Shown: piece by piece, positions 9,165-19,191 of the stretch
How positions within the stretch are numbered: the stretch's first letter is position 1
How the letters are laid out: every line of letters starts with the position of its first letter
Assembly: GCA_021846275.1 (NCBI GenBank)
Contig: JAJZBZ010000008.1
Location: forward strand, 1-64,000
DNA from: Acidobacteriota bacterium
GTDB lineage: Bacteria > Acidobacteriota > Terriglobia > Terriglobales > Acidobacteriaceae
Reading direction: 5' to 3'
Length of the DNA stretch: 64,000 bases
Made by a program: the position numbers and the translations under genes
Notes under the pieces: generated by a model
The model's database searches: none
What the model was told of the DNA's origin: nothing
Seen by the model: only the letters and a program-made list of their open reading frames with translations

Positions 9165-12100
9165 ATGCCGCGCGAAATGGACAACAAAGAGAGAACAGCC
9201 GACACGCTGAGATGCTTTCATCCGGTGACGGCGGCTTGGTTTCGCGCGGTCTTTGAAGCGCCGACGCGACCTCAGCAGATGGGCTGGCCCGTGATCGCGC
9301 GCGGCGAGAGCACGCTGATCCTGGCACCGACGGGAACGGGCAAGACGCTGACGGCGTTTCTGTGGTGCCTCGACCGTCTGATGCTGCGCGATGAGCAGGC
9401 GGAGCGCGGCTGCCGCGTGGTGTATGTGTCTCCGCTGAAGGCGCTGGCCGTGGATGTGGAGCGGAATCTGCGGTCGCCGCTCACGGGCATCGAGATGATG
9501 GCGCGGCGGATGGGCGTTGCGGCGCGCGTGCCGGAGATCAGCATTCGCACGGGAGACACGAGCCAGAAGGAGCGCGCGCGATTTCGCAGGCATCCGGCGG
9601 AGATTCTGATTACGACCCCGGAGTCGCTGTATTTACTGCTGACGTCGCAGTCAGCGGAGGCGCTGCACACGGTGGATACGGTGATTGTGGATGAGATTCA
9701 CGCGCTGGCACCGACGAAGCGCGGCGCGCATCTGGCGCTGACGCTGGAGCGGTTGGAGGCACAGACGGCGCGGCGGGTGCAGCGGATTGGGCTGAGTGCA
9801 ACGCAGCGACCGCTGGAGGAGATTGCGCGGTATCTGGGCGGCGCGGAGACTGGCGGCGCGGTTCGAGAGACTGCGCCAACAGCGGCGGCGAAGATTGAGG
9901 ACGGGCATGACGCGGCTGCGCGCGGAGTGCGATGGCGGCCGGTGACGGTGGTGAATGCAAGCGCGCCGAAGGAGTTGCGTCTGAAGGTGGAAGTGCCGGT
10001 GGAGGATATGGCGAGGCTGGGCGAGATGGAGCCGATGCCGATGGGTGCAGCCTCGCAGACGCCGAAGCGGGTTTCCATCTGGCATGCGATTCACCCGCGA
10101 TTGTTGGAGCTGATTCGCGAGCGAAATTCGACAATCCTGTTTGTGAACAGTCGGCAGGTGGCGGAGCGGCTGGCTGCGGCGCTGAATGAGCTGGCGGGTG
10201 AGCCGCTGGTTCGCGCGCATCATGGGTCACTGGCCGCAGAGCAACGTTCGGTGATTGAGGAACAACTGAAGGCGGGCAAGCTGCGCGGGTTGTGCGCGAC
10301 CTCGACGCTGGAACTGGGAATTGATATGGGCGCGGTGGATTTGGTGGTGCAGATTGAGTCGCCGCCTTCGGTGGCCAGCGGGATGCAGCGGATAGGACGC
10401 GCTGGCCACAGTGTGGGCGCGGTGAGCGAAGGTGTTCTGTTTCCAAAGTTTCGTGCCGACCTGATTGCCTGTGCGGCGATGACGCGAGCGATGCATGAGG
10501 GTAGGATTGAGGCGACGCGGTATCCGAGGAATCCGCTGGACGTGCTCGCGCAGCAGGTGGTGGCGATGGTGGCTCGTCCGCCGCACGGGATGGAAGCGAG
10601 CGCCGAATCGTCGCAGATGCGGCCGGAGAACAAGAGCGCGGCAGACGAAGACAAGGCGGATGAAGCAGAAAGCGAGGCGCGGGAGACGGGTGCGCGCGGG
10701 ATGCGCGTCGAGGATATTTTTCGGCTGATGCGCGGGGCCGCGCCGTTTGCGGAGCTTTCACGGGGAGCGTTTGAGGGCGTGCTGGATTTGCTGGCCGGGC
10801 GGTATCCGTCGGATGAGTTTGCCGAACTGCGGCCGCGCCTGACGTGGGATCGAGTGCGGGATGTGGTGACAGCGCGGCAGGGCGCGGCGCGACTGGCGAT
10901 TGTGAATGCGGGGACGATTCCGGATCGCGGCTTGTATGGGGTGTTTCTGGCTGGCGCCGAGGGCAAGGCGCATCGCGTGGGCGAACTGGACGAGGAGATG
11001 GTCTTCGAGAGCCGCGAGGGCGATACGTTTCTGCTCGGCGCGAGCACATGGCGGATTGAGGAGATTACGCATGACCGGGTGATGGTGTCGCCTGCGCCGG
11101 GCGAGCCGGGCAAGATGCCGTTCTGGAAAGGCGATGGTCCGGGAAGGCCGCTGGAGTTCGGGATGGCGATGGGCGAGATGGTGCGCGAGCTGCTGGATAT
11201 GCCGCGTCCGGCGGCGTTGACGCGGCTGGTGACCGAGCACGAGCTGGAGCCGGGCGCGGCGGAGAATCTGGTGCGCTTTCTGGAGGATCAGCGAGAGGCG
11301 ACGGGGGTGGTGCCGGATGATCGGACGATTCTGATTGAGCGCTGCCGGGACGAGATGGGCGATTGGCGCGTGTGTGTACAGACGCCGCTTGGGAGCCGGA
11401 TTCACGCGCCGTGGGCGATGGCGGCGATAGGTCGGCTGCGCGCGGCTGGCGGACCGGATGTGGAGGCGTTGTGGAGTGACGATGGGTTTGTGTTGCGCTT
11501 TCCGGACATGGACGAGCCGCCGAGCGAGGAGTGGGTGATGGTGGACTCCGGCGAGGCGCAGGATCTGGTGCTGCGGCAACTGGGCGCGACGGCTTTGTTC
11601 GCGGGGCGGTTTCGCGAGGCGTCGGCGCGGGCGCTGCTGTTGCCCAGGCGGCGCGCGGATGGGCGAATGCCGCTGTGGCAGCAACGCAAGCGTGCGTATG
11701 ACCTGTTGAGCGTCGCTTCGCGGTATCCGGCTTTTCCGATGCTGCTGGAGGCGTACCGCGAATGCATGCGGGATGTCTTTGACATGCCGGCGTTGGTGGA
11801 GACGCTGCGGCGCGTGGAGCAGCGGGAGATTCGTGCGCATGTGGTGGATACGCGGAAACCGTCGCCGTTTGCCTCGTCGCTGCTTTTCAGCTATGTGGCG
11901 AATTTTCTCTATGACGGAGATGCTCCGCTGGCTGAGCGTCGGGCGCAGGCGCTGACGGTGGATCAGGAGCAGTTGCGGGAGCTGATGGGCACCGGCGACC
12001 TGCGCGAGCTGCTGGATGCCGATGCGATCGAAGAGGTGGAAGCGCAGTTGCAGTGCCTGGGCGAAAATCGGCAGGCGCGGAATCTGGACGGGGTGCATGA

Positions 12101-13991
12101 TCTCCTGTTGCGACTCGGCGACCTGAGTCGCGAGGAACTGGCGCAGCGCACGGGTTATGCGGGCTGGGAGCGCGATATGGAGCGGCTGTTGCGGGTGCGG
12201 CGTGTGCTGGAGCTGCGCGTGGCGGGCGAGCAGCGGTTGATTGCCGTCGAGGATGCTGCGCGGTATCGGGACGGGCTTGGCATTCCGCTGCCGCCGGGGA
12301 TTCCGGTGGCGCTGTTGGAGCCGGTGGCGCAGCCCGTCGTCGAGTTGGTCAGGCGGTTTGCACGGACGCATGGTCCGTTTGAACTAGCGGCGGTGACGGG
12401 AAGGTTCAGGCTGGACACGGCGAGTGTGGAACAGGCGCTGGAACGGTTGTGCGCGGAGAATCGCGTGCTGGAGGGTGGATTTCGCCCGGGCGGTGTGAGG
12501 CGGGAGTGGTGCGACGCGGAGGCGCTGCGGCTGATTCGGCGGAAGTCGCTGGCGCGGCTGCGGCGCGAAGTGGAGCCGGTGGAGGAGCGGACGTTGGCGC
12601 GGTTTGCGACGCACTGGCAAGGCTTGATTGCGCCGAGGCGCGGAATGGACGCACTGCTGGATGCGATTGAGGGATTGCAGGGCGCGCCGCTGGTGGCTTC
12701 GCTGGTAGAGACGATGATTTTGCCTGCTCGCGTGGCGGGGTATGCGCCGGGCGATCTGGATCGGCTGATTGCGGCGGGCGAGGTGACGTGGGCGGGATGG
12801 GAGCCGCTGGGTGAGCGGGATGGCCGCGTGAGGCTGTTTCTGGCTGACAGTATGACGGAGCTGACGGCGCTGGACGCGGATGCGAGCAAGGCGAATGAAA
12901 AAGAGCAGCGGATGGTGGAGGCGCTGCGCGAGCGCGGTGCAATCTTTTTTGACGAATTGCATACGGCGATGGGCGGTGGATTTCCGGGCGAGACGGTGGA
13001 TGCGTTGTGGGGGCTGGTGTGGCGCGGGTGGGTGACGAATGATTCGCTGGGGCCACTGCGCGCGTATGTGGTGCGGACGGAGACGCGACGGCGCAGCGAG
13101 CGCAGAGCCGTGCATGCGCGGCAGGGAAGCGCAGGGTATCGCTCGCGCAGGACGGCTCCGCCGACGGCTACGGGGCGATGGTCGCTGATGCCGCGGATGC
13201 GCGAAGACGGGACGCGGGCTGCGAAGAGCGAAGCGACGACGACGGCGCTGCATGCGATGGCGCGGCAACTGCTGCGGCGCTACGGCGTCGTGTTGCGCGA
13301 GCAGGTGGCGGCGGAGAATGTGACGGGTGGATTTGCTGCGATCTATCCGGTGTTGAAGGCGATGGAAGAATGCGGGCGCGTGAGGCGCGGATATTTTGTG
13401 GCCGGGCTGGGCGCGACGCAGTTTGCGCTGCCTGCGGCGGTGGATATGCTGCGTTCGCTGCGGATGGCTGGTGAAGCGATGGGGATGGACGAGGAGAAGC
13501 CGGAGTTTGTGATGATGGCGGCGTCGGACCCGGCGAATCCGTATGGCAGCGCCCTGAAGTGGCCGGAACTGCCTAAGGAAGCCGACGGTCGCGAACTGGC
13601 TCCGCGCACGCTGACGCGCGCCGGGTATGCGCAGGTGATTTTGTGTCGGGGATGGCTGGCGGCGTGGCTGCGGCGCGGGAATCCAAACGTGGTGGTTTTT
13701 CTGCCGGAGGATGAGCCGGAGCGTTCGGCGCTGGCGCGCGGACTGGCGCGGTTTCTGGCGGCGGACGGCCAGGAGCATCTGGAGCGCGAGGATGGTGGGC
13801 AGGGACGATTGATTACGACGGTGAATGGAGTGCCGGTGGGCGAGCACACACTGGCCGCGACGCTGGTGGAGGCTGGATTTGTGGCCGGTCCGCTGGGCAT
13901 GCATCTGCGTCGTGGTGCGCGCGCACCGCTTCGGCTGTCGGTGCACGAAGCGGCGAAAAATCGACCGGCCCTGACAAGGCCGAATCGCTGA
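9165..13991 (+). CDS. lhr: ATP-dependent helicase Lhr (full-length, Lhr core plus C-terminal extension)
   Basis: Superfamily 2 3'-to-5' DNA/RNA helicase linked to DNA repair. At 1608 residues it is the long bacterial form. RecA1 has Walker A APTGTGKT near residue 55 and DEIH near 175 (VIVDEIHALAP); motif III is GLSATQRP; RecA2 has motif VI as SGMQRIGRAGHSVG. These are followed by winged-helix and Lhr-specific domains to about 900, then a long C-terminal part. The region near 1310-1350 is Arg/Ser/Pro rich and looks like a flexible linker. nei follows 36 bases downstream on the same strand. Confidence 0.97.
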   Translation: MPREMDNKERTADTLRCFHPVTAAWFRAVFEAPTRPQQMGWPVIARGESTLILAPTGTGKTLTAFLWCLDRLMLRDEQAERGCRVVYVSPLKALAVDVERNLRSPLTGIEMMARRMGVAARVPEISIRTGDTSQKERARFRRHPAEILITTPESLYLLLTSQSAEALHTVDTVIVDEIHALAPTKRGAHLALTLERLEAQTARRVQRIGLSATQRPLEEIARYLGGAETGGAVRETAPTAAAKIEDGHDAAARGVRWRPVTVVNASAPKELRLKVEVPVEDMARLGEMEPMPMGAASQTPKRVSIWHAIHPRLLELIRERNSTILFVNSRQVAERLAAALNELAGEPLVRAHHGSLAAEQRSVIEEQLKAGKLRGLCATSTLELGIDMGAVDLVVQIESPPSVASGMQRIGRAGHSVGAVSEGVLFPKFRADLIACAAMTRAMHEGRIEATRYPRNPLDVLAQQVVAMVARPPHGMEASAESSQMRPENKSAADEDKADEAESEARETGARGMRVEDIFRLMRGAAPFAELSRGAFEGVLDLLAGRYPSDEFAELRPRLTWDRVRDVVTARQGAARLAIVNAGTIPDRGLYGVFLAGAEGKAHRVGELDEEMVFESREGDTFLLGASTWRIEEITHDRVMVSPAPGEPGKMPFWKGDGPGRPLEFGMAMGEMVRELLDMPRPAALTRLVTEHELEPGAAENLVRFLEDQREATGVVPDDRTILIERCRDEMGDWRVCVQTPLGSRIHAPWAMAAIGRLRAAGGPDVEALWSDDGFVLRFPDMDEPPSEEWVMVDSGEAQDLVLRQLGATALFAGRFREASARALLLPRRRADGRMPLWQQRKRAYDLLSVASRYPAFPMLLEAYRECMRDVFDMPALVETLRRVEQREIRAHVVDTRKPSPFASSLLFSYVANFLYDGDAPLAERRAQALTVDQEQLRELMGTGDLRELLDADAIEEVEAQLQCLGENRQARNLDGVHDLLLRLGDLSREELAQRTGYAGWERDMERLLRVRRVLELRVAGEQRLIAVEDAARYRDGLGIPLPPGIPVALLEPVAQPVVELVRRFARTHGPFELAAVTGRFRLDTASVEQALERLCAENRVLEGGFRPGGVRREWCDAEALRLIRRKSLARLRREVEPVEERTLARFATHWQGLIAPRRGMDALLDAIEGLQGAPLVASLVETMILPARVAGYAPGDLDRLIAAGEVTWAGWEPLGERDGRVRLFLADSMTELTALDADASKANEKEQRMVEALRERGAIFFDELHTAMGGGFPGETVDALWGLVWRGWVTNDSLGPLRAYVVRTETRRRSERRAVHARQGSAGYRSRRTAPPTATGRWSLMPRMREDGTRAAKSEATTTALHAMARQLLRRYGVVLREQVAAENVTGGFAAIYPVLKAMEECGRVRRGYFVAGLGATQFALPAAVDMLRSLRMAGEAMGMDEEKPEFVMMAASDPANPYGSALKWPELPKEADGRELAPRTLTRAGYAQVILCRGWLAAWLRRGNPNVVVFLPEDEPERSALARGLARFLAADGQEHLEREDGGQGRLITTVNGVPVGEHTLAATLVEAGFVAGPLGMHLRRGARAPLRLSVHEAAKNRPALTRPNR

Positions 13992-14004
13992 CAAGGGCGA
14001 ATTG
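13971..14004 (+). repeat. 17-bp imperfect tandem duplication over the lhr stop codon
   Basis: CTGACAAGGCCGAATCG (13971-13987) is followed directly by CTGACAAGGGCGAATTG (13988-14004). The lhr TGA lies at the start of the second copy. Because 17 is not a multiple of three, such a duplication can move the end of the reading frame. Confidence 0.8.
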
Positions 14005-14027
14005 CTGACGTAGAAACGGAGCAGGGA

Positions 14028-14900
14028 ATGCCGGAGGGGGATACAATCTTTCGCACGGCGCGGACGCTGGAGCGGGCGCTGCATGGGGCCGTGGTGCGGC
14101 GGTTTTTTTCCGCGATGGCCGAGCCTGCGCGCGCCGATGACGAGAGGCCGTTTGCCGGGCAACGCTTGGTGCGCGTGGAGTCGCGCGGGAAGTGGCTGCT
14201 GATGGTCTTTGGCGAGAAGAACGGCGCAGACGCCGAAGCGACGCAGCGCGTACTGGCGACGCACATGCTGATGAGCGGGAGTTGGCATGTGTATGGGCCA
14301 GGCGCGAAGTGGCAGAAGCCGCGCGAGCAGGCGCGGATTGTGGTGGAGACGGACAAGTTTGTGGCTGCGGGATTTCGCATTCCAATTGCAAAGATATACA
14401 CGTGGGAAAAGCTGCGGCGCGAGCGGAAGATTCCGCGCGTGGAGGAGGATTTGCTGCGCGTGGAGTTTGACCTGGAGGCTGCGGTGAAGCGTCTGATGGC
14501 ACGCGGCGCGGAGTCGGTGGGCGAGGCGATTGTGAATCAGCGCGTGATGGCTGGCGTGGGGAATGTCTTCAAGAGCGAGGTGTGTTTTGCCGAGCGCGTG
14601 AGTCCGTTTGCGCGCGTGAGCACGCTGAGCGAGTCGCGGGCGCGGGCGCTGGTGGAGCAGGCGCGCAGACAGTTGAAGGCGAATGTGATGGAGGACTCCG
14701 GCGACCGCGTGGTGACGTATCGCGGACGGCACAGACGGACGACGCGCAATGCGGATCCGGGGGCGAGCCTGTGGGTGTATGGTCGGCGCGGCGAGGCGTG
14801 TCGGCGATGCGGAGCCGGGATTGAGCGGGCGTTGCAGGGAGATGGCGCGCGGGTGACGTACTGGTGTCTGGTTTGCCAGCCGATGCCCGGCGTCGAGTGA
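14028..14900 (+). CDS. nei: Fpg/Nei family DNA glycosylase (endonuclease VIII-like)
   Basis: Bifunctional base-excision glycosylase/AP lyase for oxidised bases. The N terminus MPEGDT puts the catalytic Pro and Glu in place after Met removal and is of the Nei rather than MPELPEV Fpg type. The helix-two-turn-helix (VNQRVMAGVGNVFKSE) and the C-terminal zinc finger (CRRC about 16 residues before CLVC) are intact in 290 residues. GCAGGG precedes the ATG. It follows lhr by 36 bases, repeating the lhr-nei adjacency I recall from mycobacteria. Confidence 0.95.
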   Translation: MPEGDTIFRTARTLERALHGAVVRRFFSAMAEPARADDERPFAGQRLVRVESRGKWLLMVFGEKNGADAEATQRVLATHMLMSGSWHVYGPGAKWQKPREQARIVVETDKFVAAGFRIPIAKIYTWEKLRRERKIPRVEEDLLRVEFDLEAAVKRLMARGAESVGEAIVNQRVMAGVGNVFKSEVCFAERVSPFARVSTLSESRARALVEQARRQLKANVMEDSGDRVVTYRGRHRRTTRNADPGASLWVYGRRGEACRRCGAGIERALQGDGARVTYWCLVCQPMPGVE

Positions 14901-14903
14901 GGG

Positions 14904-17294
14904 CTACTGTTTTTTGTTTCCGAAGCCGAAGATTTTTTGCAGGAAGTTGCGGTGGTCGGCGTTGGGATGGCTGCAAGTGGCCTGGGGAACGGTGCCGGCG
15001 AGGAATGCAGCGGTGTAGGTGTCTGTGGAGCAGGTATTGTCCGCTGGAAGATTGGTGGTCGAGTCGATCTGGACGAGCTGGACACCATCGGGCGGCGTGA
15101 ATTCGGCGGTGTCGGAATACTGCGGCAATGCGACGGCCTGCTTCATGAAGTCAGCCCAGATGGGCGCGGCGGCGTGAGCGCCTTCGATCTTGATATCGGT
15201 GTAGTCGTCATTGCCGACCCATACAACGCAGAGCAGGTTGGTGGTGTAACCGGCGAACCAGGCGTCGTGCTCGGTGCCGGTTTTTCCAGCGGCTGGAGCG
15301 GTGAATCCCATGTTGCGAACACCGGCTCCGGTGCCCTTGCCCTGAAGCACGGCTTCCATCATGTTTGTGGTCAGGTAGGCGACTCGCGGGTCGAGAATCT
15401 GTTTGCTGGTGGGCGTGTAATCCGTGATGACATCGCCAGAGGGAGTGCGGACGCTGGCTACCATCCAGGGATCGAGCTTGAGGCCACCGTTGGCGAAGGC
15501 CGTGTAGACGCCGGCCATGTCGAGCGGCGTGGCATCGTAGGCACCGATGGCGACCGCTGGCGTGGCGCGGGCGCTGGCTATGCCAAGGTCACGTGCGAGC
15601 GTGGCGACGGTGTCAAAGCCGACGAGCGAGGCCAGGCTGATCGTCGCGTTGTTCAGTGAGCGCATGAGAGCGAAGCGCGCGTTGACCTCGCCGTGGTACT
15701 CGCCTTCAAAGTTGCGCGGCGTGTACTGCTGGCCGTTCACCTCGTAGGAGGTCTGTTCGTCGTTGAGCTGGGTGAGTGGGGTGAAGAGCGCATCGTGGCC
15801 AGGCAGCATGGTGCCGGCGAGCGAAGTGTTGAAAGCCGCGGCGTAAACGATGGGTTTGAAGATGGAGCCGGTGGGACGCGAGGCAACGGCGTGATTCAAC
15901 TGGCTGAGTCCGTAGCTGCGTCCTCCCACCAGCGCGAGCACCTGGCCGGTGTGCGGGTTGAGTGCGACGAGCGCGACCTGCGGATAGGTGATGGGTCCGG
16001 TGTGGTGAAGCCGCGTCGCTCGCTGCTCGACCTGCTTGTCGATAGCGGGGATGGCCTGAGCGATGGCGGCGGTGGCGGCGGCCTGGAGATCGGGATCAAG
16101 CGAAGTGTAGATGCGCAGCCCCTCGCGGTTGAAGTCGCGGTCGCCGAGCCGCTGCGTGAGCTGGTCGCGTACGAGATCGACGAAATAGGGGGCGTCACTG
16201 GCATCGACGCTCTCCTGCGAGACATGCAGAGGTTCGAGCTTGGTTTCCTCGGCGGTTTCCTTGGTGATGGCACCGGTTTCGACCATCGCGTCAAGGACGA
16301 TGTTACGCCGCTCCATGGCGCGGTCGGGATGACGATAGGGCGAGAAATAGTTGGGCCGCTGGATCATGCCGGCCAGTAGTGCGCACTCGGCGAGGTTGAG
16401 TTGGCGGACATCCCTGCCGAAGTAAACCTGAGCGGCTTCGCCGAAGCCGTCAATGGAGAAACTGCCGCGCTGGCCCAGGTTGATCTCGTTGGCGTACATC
16501 TCGAAAATCTGCTGCTTGGTGAAGCGATGTTCGAGCTGGAAGGTGATGACGATCTCGATGATCTTGCGCTTGAAACGCTTCTCCGGCGTGAGAAAAAATC
16601 CTCGCGCGAGCTGCATGGTGAGCGTGGATCCGCCTTCGGCCTTTCGTCCCGTGGTGATGTCGTGCAGGGCGGCGGAAAACAGGCGCGTGTAGTTGACGCC
16701 GTCGTGCTCGAAGAAGCGGCGATCCTCGATGGCGAGGACGGCCTGGACCAGATTCGGAGGGATTTCGCCGTAGGTGATGAGGCGGCGCTTGGTGCGGTTG
16801 GCGTCCTCGCTCAGCCCGGTGATGAGCAGCGGCTCCAGCTCGTAGCTTGCCAGCGGCTGGCCGTGATCGTCGGTGATCGACGAGACGACGCCGCCGGAGA
16901 AGCGAATGAGCGCGCCGTCCTGGGAGTGATAGCTTTGCGGGCCGGGATGGACATCAATGCCAGTGGCCGTGGAGACGAAGCTGCCGAGCGGCGATGGCGT
17001 GACGGCTGTGGGGTCGGTGTAGCCGGCGGTGCGCAGTTCGCGGACAACCTGACTGAGTTCGAGATGCTGGCCGGGACGGACCTCGCGCGGGGCGGCGTAA
17101 ATTTTTGCCGTGGTGGCGAAGAGTGGCTGTTGGAGCCGCGCATCGACAACGCCGCGATAACGCAGGTAGTAGTAGCCGCCGGTGAGCGCGAGCGCAAGTG
17201 CTGCGAAGGCTCCGCACGCGAGCGCGGCAACGACGAGCTGATAGGTAAGGCTGTGTTGCGAACGGCTCTGGGGGATGCGGATGCGCAATGCCAT
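14904..17294 (-). CDS. class A penicillin-binding protein (PBP1b-like, bifunctional)
   Basis: Peptidoglycan glycosyltransferase plus DD-transpeptidase, anchored in the inner membrane. The 796 residues have a short cytoplasmic N terminus, one membrane segment at about 18-46, a small UB2H-like region, and GT51 with the catalytic Glu near 187 (AIEDRRFFEHDG) and EGGSTLTMQLARGFF. The transpeptidase has SxxK near 476 (RPTGSIFKP), SLNN, and KTG near 670 (GKTGTEHDAWFAG). An in-frame extension runs to 17366 into proS; I start at MALRIRIPQ, 13 bases after the proS stop. Confidence 0.95.
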   Translation of the reverse strand: MALRIRIPQSRSQHSLTYQLVVAALACGAFAALALALTGGYYYLRYRGVVDARLQQPLFATTAKIYAAPREVRPGQHLELSQVVRELRTAGYTDPTAVTPSPLGSFVSTATGIDVHPGPQSYHSQDGALIRFSGGVVSSITDDHGQPLASYELEPLLITGLSEDANRTKRRLITYGEIPPNLVQAVLAIEDRRFFEHDGVNYTRLFSAALHDITTGRKAEGGSTLTMQLARGFFLTPEKRFKRKIIEIVITFQLEHRFTKQQIFEMYANEINLGQRGSFSIDGFGEAAQVYFGRDVRQLNLAECALLAGMIQRPNYFSPYRHPDRAMERRNIVLDAMVETGAITKETAEETKLEPLHVSQESVDASDAPYFVDLVRDQLTQRLGDRDFNREGLRIYTSLDPDLQAAATAAIAQAIPAIDKQVEQRATRLHHTGPITYPQVALVALNPHTGQVLALVGGRSYGLSQLNHAVASRPTGSIFKPIVYAAAFNTSLAGTMLPGHDALFTPLTQLNDEQTSYEVNGQQYTPRNFEGEYHGEVNARFALMRSLNNATISLASLVGFDTVATLARDLGIASARATPAVAIGAYDATPLDMAGVYTAFANGGLKLDPWMVASVRTPSGDVITDYTPTSKQILDPRVAYLTTNMMEAVLQGKGTGAGVRNMGFTAPAAGKTGTEHDAWFAGYTTNLLCVVWVGNDDYTDIKIEGAHAAAPIWADFMKQAVALPQYSDTAEFTPPDGVQLVQIDSTTNLPADNTCSTDTYTAAFLAGTVPQATCSHPNADHRNFLQKIFGFGNKKQ

Positions 17295-17307
17295 GACGAC
17301 GACCTGA

Positions 17308-19089
17308 TTATGCGTTGTTGTATTCAGTGAAGACGAGCGGGCGCAGCGTGGCGACGGCATCGCCAAGCGCGACGACGGAACTGGTGGAGGTGGAGCGCGT
17401 GAACAGCTCGACCTGCTGGTCGGCGATCTTCTTGCCGACGGTGATGCGATAGGGAATGCCGATCAGTTCGGCGTCCTTGAACTTGACGCCGGCGCGCTCA
17501 TCACGGTCGTCGAGCAGCACGTCGAATCCAGCGCGATCCAGTTCGGCAGCGAGGGATTCTCCGGCGGCTAAAAGCGCTGCATCGCTGGTATTGGTGATGG
17601 TGACGACGACATGGAATGGCGCAATCGCTGGCGTGAGCCAGAAACCCGCCTCGTCGTGGGATTGCTCGATGGCTGCGGTCAGGATGCGCTCCACGCCGAT
17701 GCCGTAGCTGCCCATGATCGGGGTGACTTCCTTGCCGTTGGGATCAAGGACTGTGGCACTCATCGACTGAGTGTATTTGTAGCCAAGCTTGAAGATGTGG
17801 CCGATCTCGACAGCCTTGCCGACAACGAGACGACCCGAGCAGCCGTCGCAGGGGCAGCCTTCGCCCTCAAGCACGGAGCGAATGTCGCCGGCGAGCGTCC
17901 ACTGAAAGTCGCGGCCAGCGGTGACGTTGCGGAGGTGATAGTCGAGTTTGTTGGCTCCGGCGACCATGTTCCGGCGCGCGGTGAGCGAGTGATCGACGAC
18001 GACGGTGAGGCCGTCGATCATGGGAGCGGCTGCGGGTGTGAGGCCGACGGGACCGAGGAATCCGGCGGGCGCGCGGAGAAATTGATCGAGTTCTTCGGCA
18101 ACCATCGGGCGCAGTTCAGCGGCACCGATGAGGCCCATCAGTTTGGTCTCGTTCACCTGATGGTCGCCGCGCAGGAACGCCGCGACGGCGTGCCACGAGT
18201 CGGACGTTCCCGTCGAACTGCGGTGCAGCGCCATGTAGGCGACGCACTTGATGTCCGACGCGGGTGAAATCTGGAAGAAGCGCGCAACGTCGGCGATAGC
18301 TCCCAGGCCGGGCGTGGAGACAAGCTCCGGCAGGCCGTCTCCGGTTGGCTCCATCTCCGTGACGGGGTCGAGGCGCGATGAGGCTTTTTCGACATTCGCG
18401 GCGTAGCCGCAGACGGGACAGCTTGCAATGAGGTCTTCACCGGCCTCGGTGTAGACCATGAACTCCTGCGACTGCGAGCCGCCCATCGCGCCAGAGTCGG
18501 CATCGACGGCGACGAAGCGCAGGCCACAGCGAGTGAAAATGCGGCGATAGACCTGATCGTGGAGATCGAAGCTGCGGTCGAGTCCGGCGGCGTCGAGGTC
18601 GAAGGAGTAGCTGTCCTTCATGGTGAACTGGCGGACGCGCAGCAGGCCGGATTTTGGTCGCGGCTCATCGCGGAATTTGGTCTGAATCTGATACCAGATT
18701 TGCGGAAGCTGCTTGTAGCTGCGCAGCTCGCGGCGGGCGATCTCGGTCACGATCTCCTCGTGCGTCATGGCGAGGCAGAGATCGGCTCCCTTGCGGTCCT
18801 GAAGACGAAACATGTTTTCGCCCATCACGGACCAGCGGCCACTTTGCTCCCAGATTTCGCGCGGATTCAGCGCGGGCAGGAAAAACTCCTGGCCGATGGT
18901 GTCCATCTCTTCGCGGATGATGGCCATGATCCTGTTCAGCGAGCGCTGGCCCAGGAAGAGATAGTTGTAAATGCCGGCGCCAAGCTGGCGGATGTAACCG
19001 GAGCGCAGTAGAAATTTATGGCTGGCAACCTCGGCGTCAGAGGGTGCTTCACGAAGCGTGGGAATAAAAAGCCTGGACCAGCGATGCAT
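17308..19089 (-). CDS. proS: prolyl-tRNA synthetase
   Basis: Class II aminoacyl-tRNA synthetase charging tRNA-Pro. The 593 residues carry motif 2 in [19 protein letters not shown] and the YSFD that follows, the bacterial-type editing (INS) domain roughly 225-400, motif 3 in [11 protein letters not shown], and the C-terminal anticodon-binding domain. The N terminus [16 protein letters not shown] is the usual one, so the ATG at 19089 is secure. It is the middle gene of kdsD-proS-PBP on the minus strand, with a 102-base gap from kdsD. Confidence 0.98.
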   Translation of the reverse strand: MHRWSRLFIPTLREAPSDAEVASHKFLLRSGYIRQLGAGIYNYLFLGQRSLNRIMAIIREEMDTIGQEFFLPALNPREIWEQSGRWSVMGENMFRLQDRKGADLCLAMTHEEIVTEIARRELRSYKQLPQIWYQIQTKFRDEPRPKSGLLRVRQFTMKDSYSFDLDAAGLDRSFDLHDQVYRRIFTRCGLRFVAVDADSGAMGGSQSQEFMVYTEAGEDLIASCPVCGYAANVEKASSRLDPVTEMEPTGDGLPELVSTPGLGAIADVARFFQISPASDIKCVAYMALHRSSTGTSDSWHAVAAFLRGDHQVNETKLMGLIGAAELRPMVAEELDQFLRAPAGFLGPVGLTPAAAPMIDGLTVVVDHSLTARRNMVAGANKLDYHLRNVTAGRDFQWTLAGDIRSVLEGEGCPCDGCSGRLVVGKAVEIGHIFKLGYKYTQSMSATVLDPNGKEVTPIMGSYGIGVERILTAAIEQSHDEAGFWLTPAIAPFHVVVTITNTSDAALLAAGESLAAELDRAGFDVLLDDRDERAGVKFKDAELIGIPYRITVGKKIADQQVELFTRSTSTSSVVALGDAVATLRPLVFTEYNNA

Positions 19090-19191
19090 GCGATGTAGGA
19101 ATAGCTTTCCCGCCGCGAGGATCGGGCGTAGTTTTCAAAGCCGAACACTGCTGTCATTCTAAACCGCGACCTGCGACGCGGCTGTGAAGGC

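Noticed and set aside
12384-14732. A 782-codon minus-strand open frame across the lhr end and nei
   Set aside because: It is antisense to two clear genes, has a His/Arg/Gln-rich composition typical of a shadow frame in GC-rich DNA, and shows no domain.
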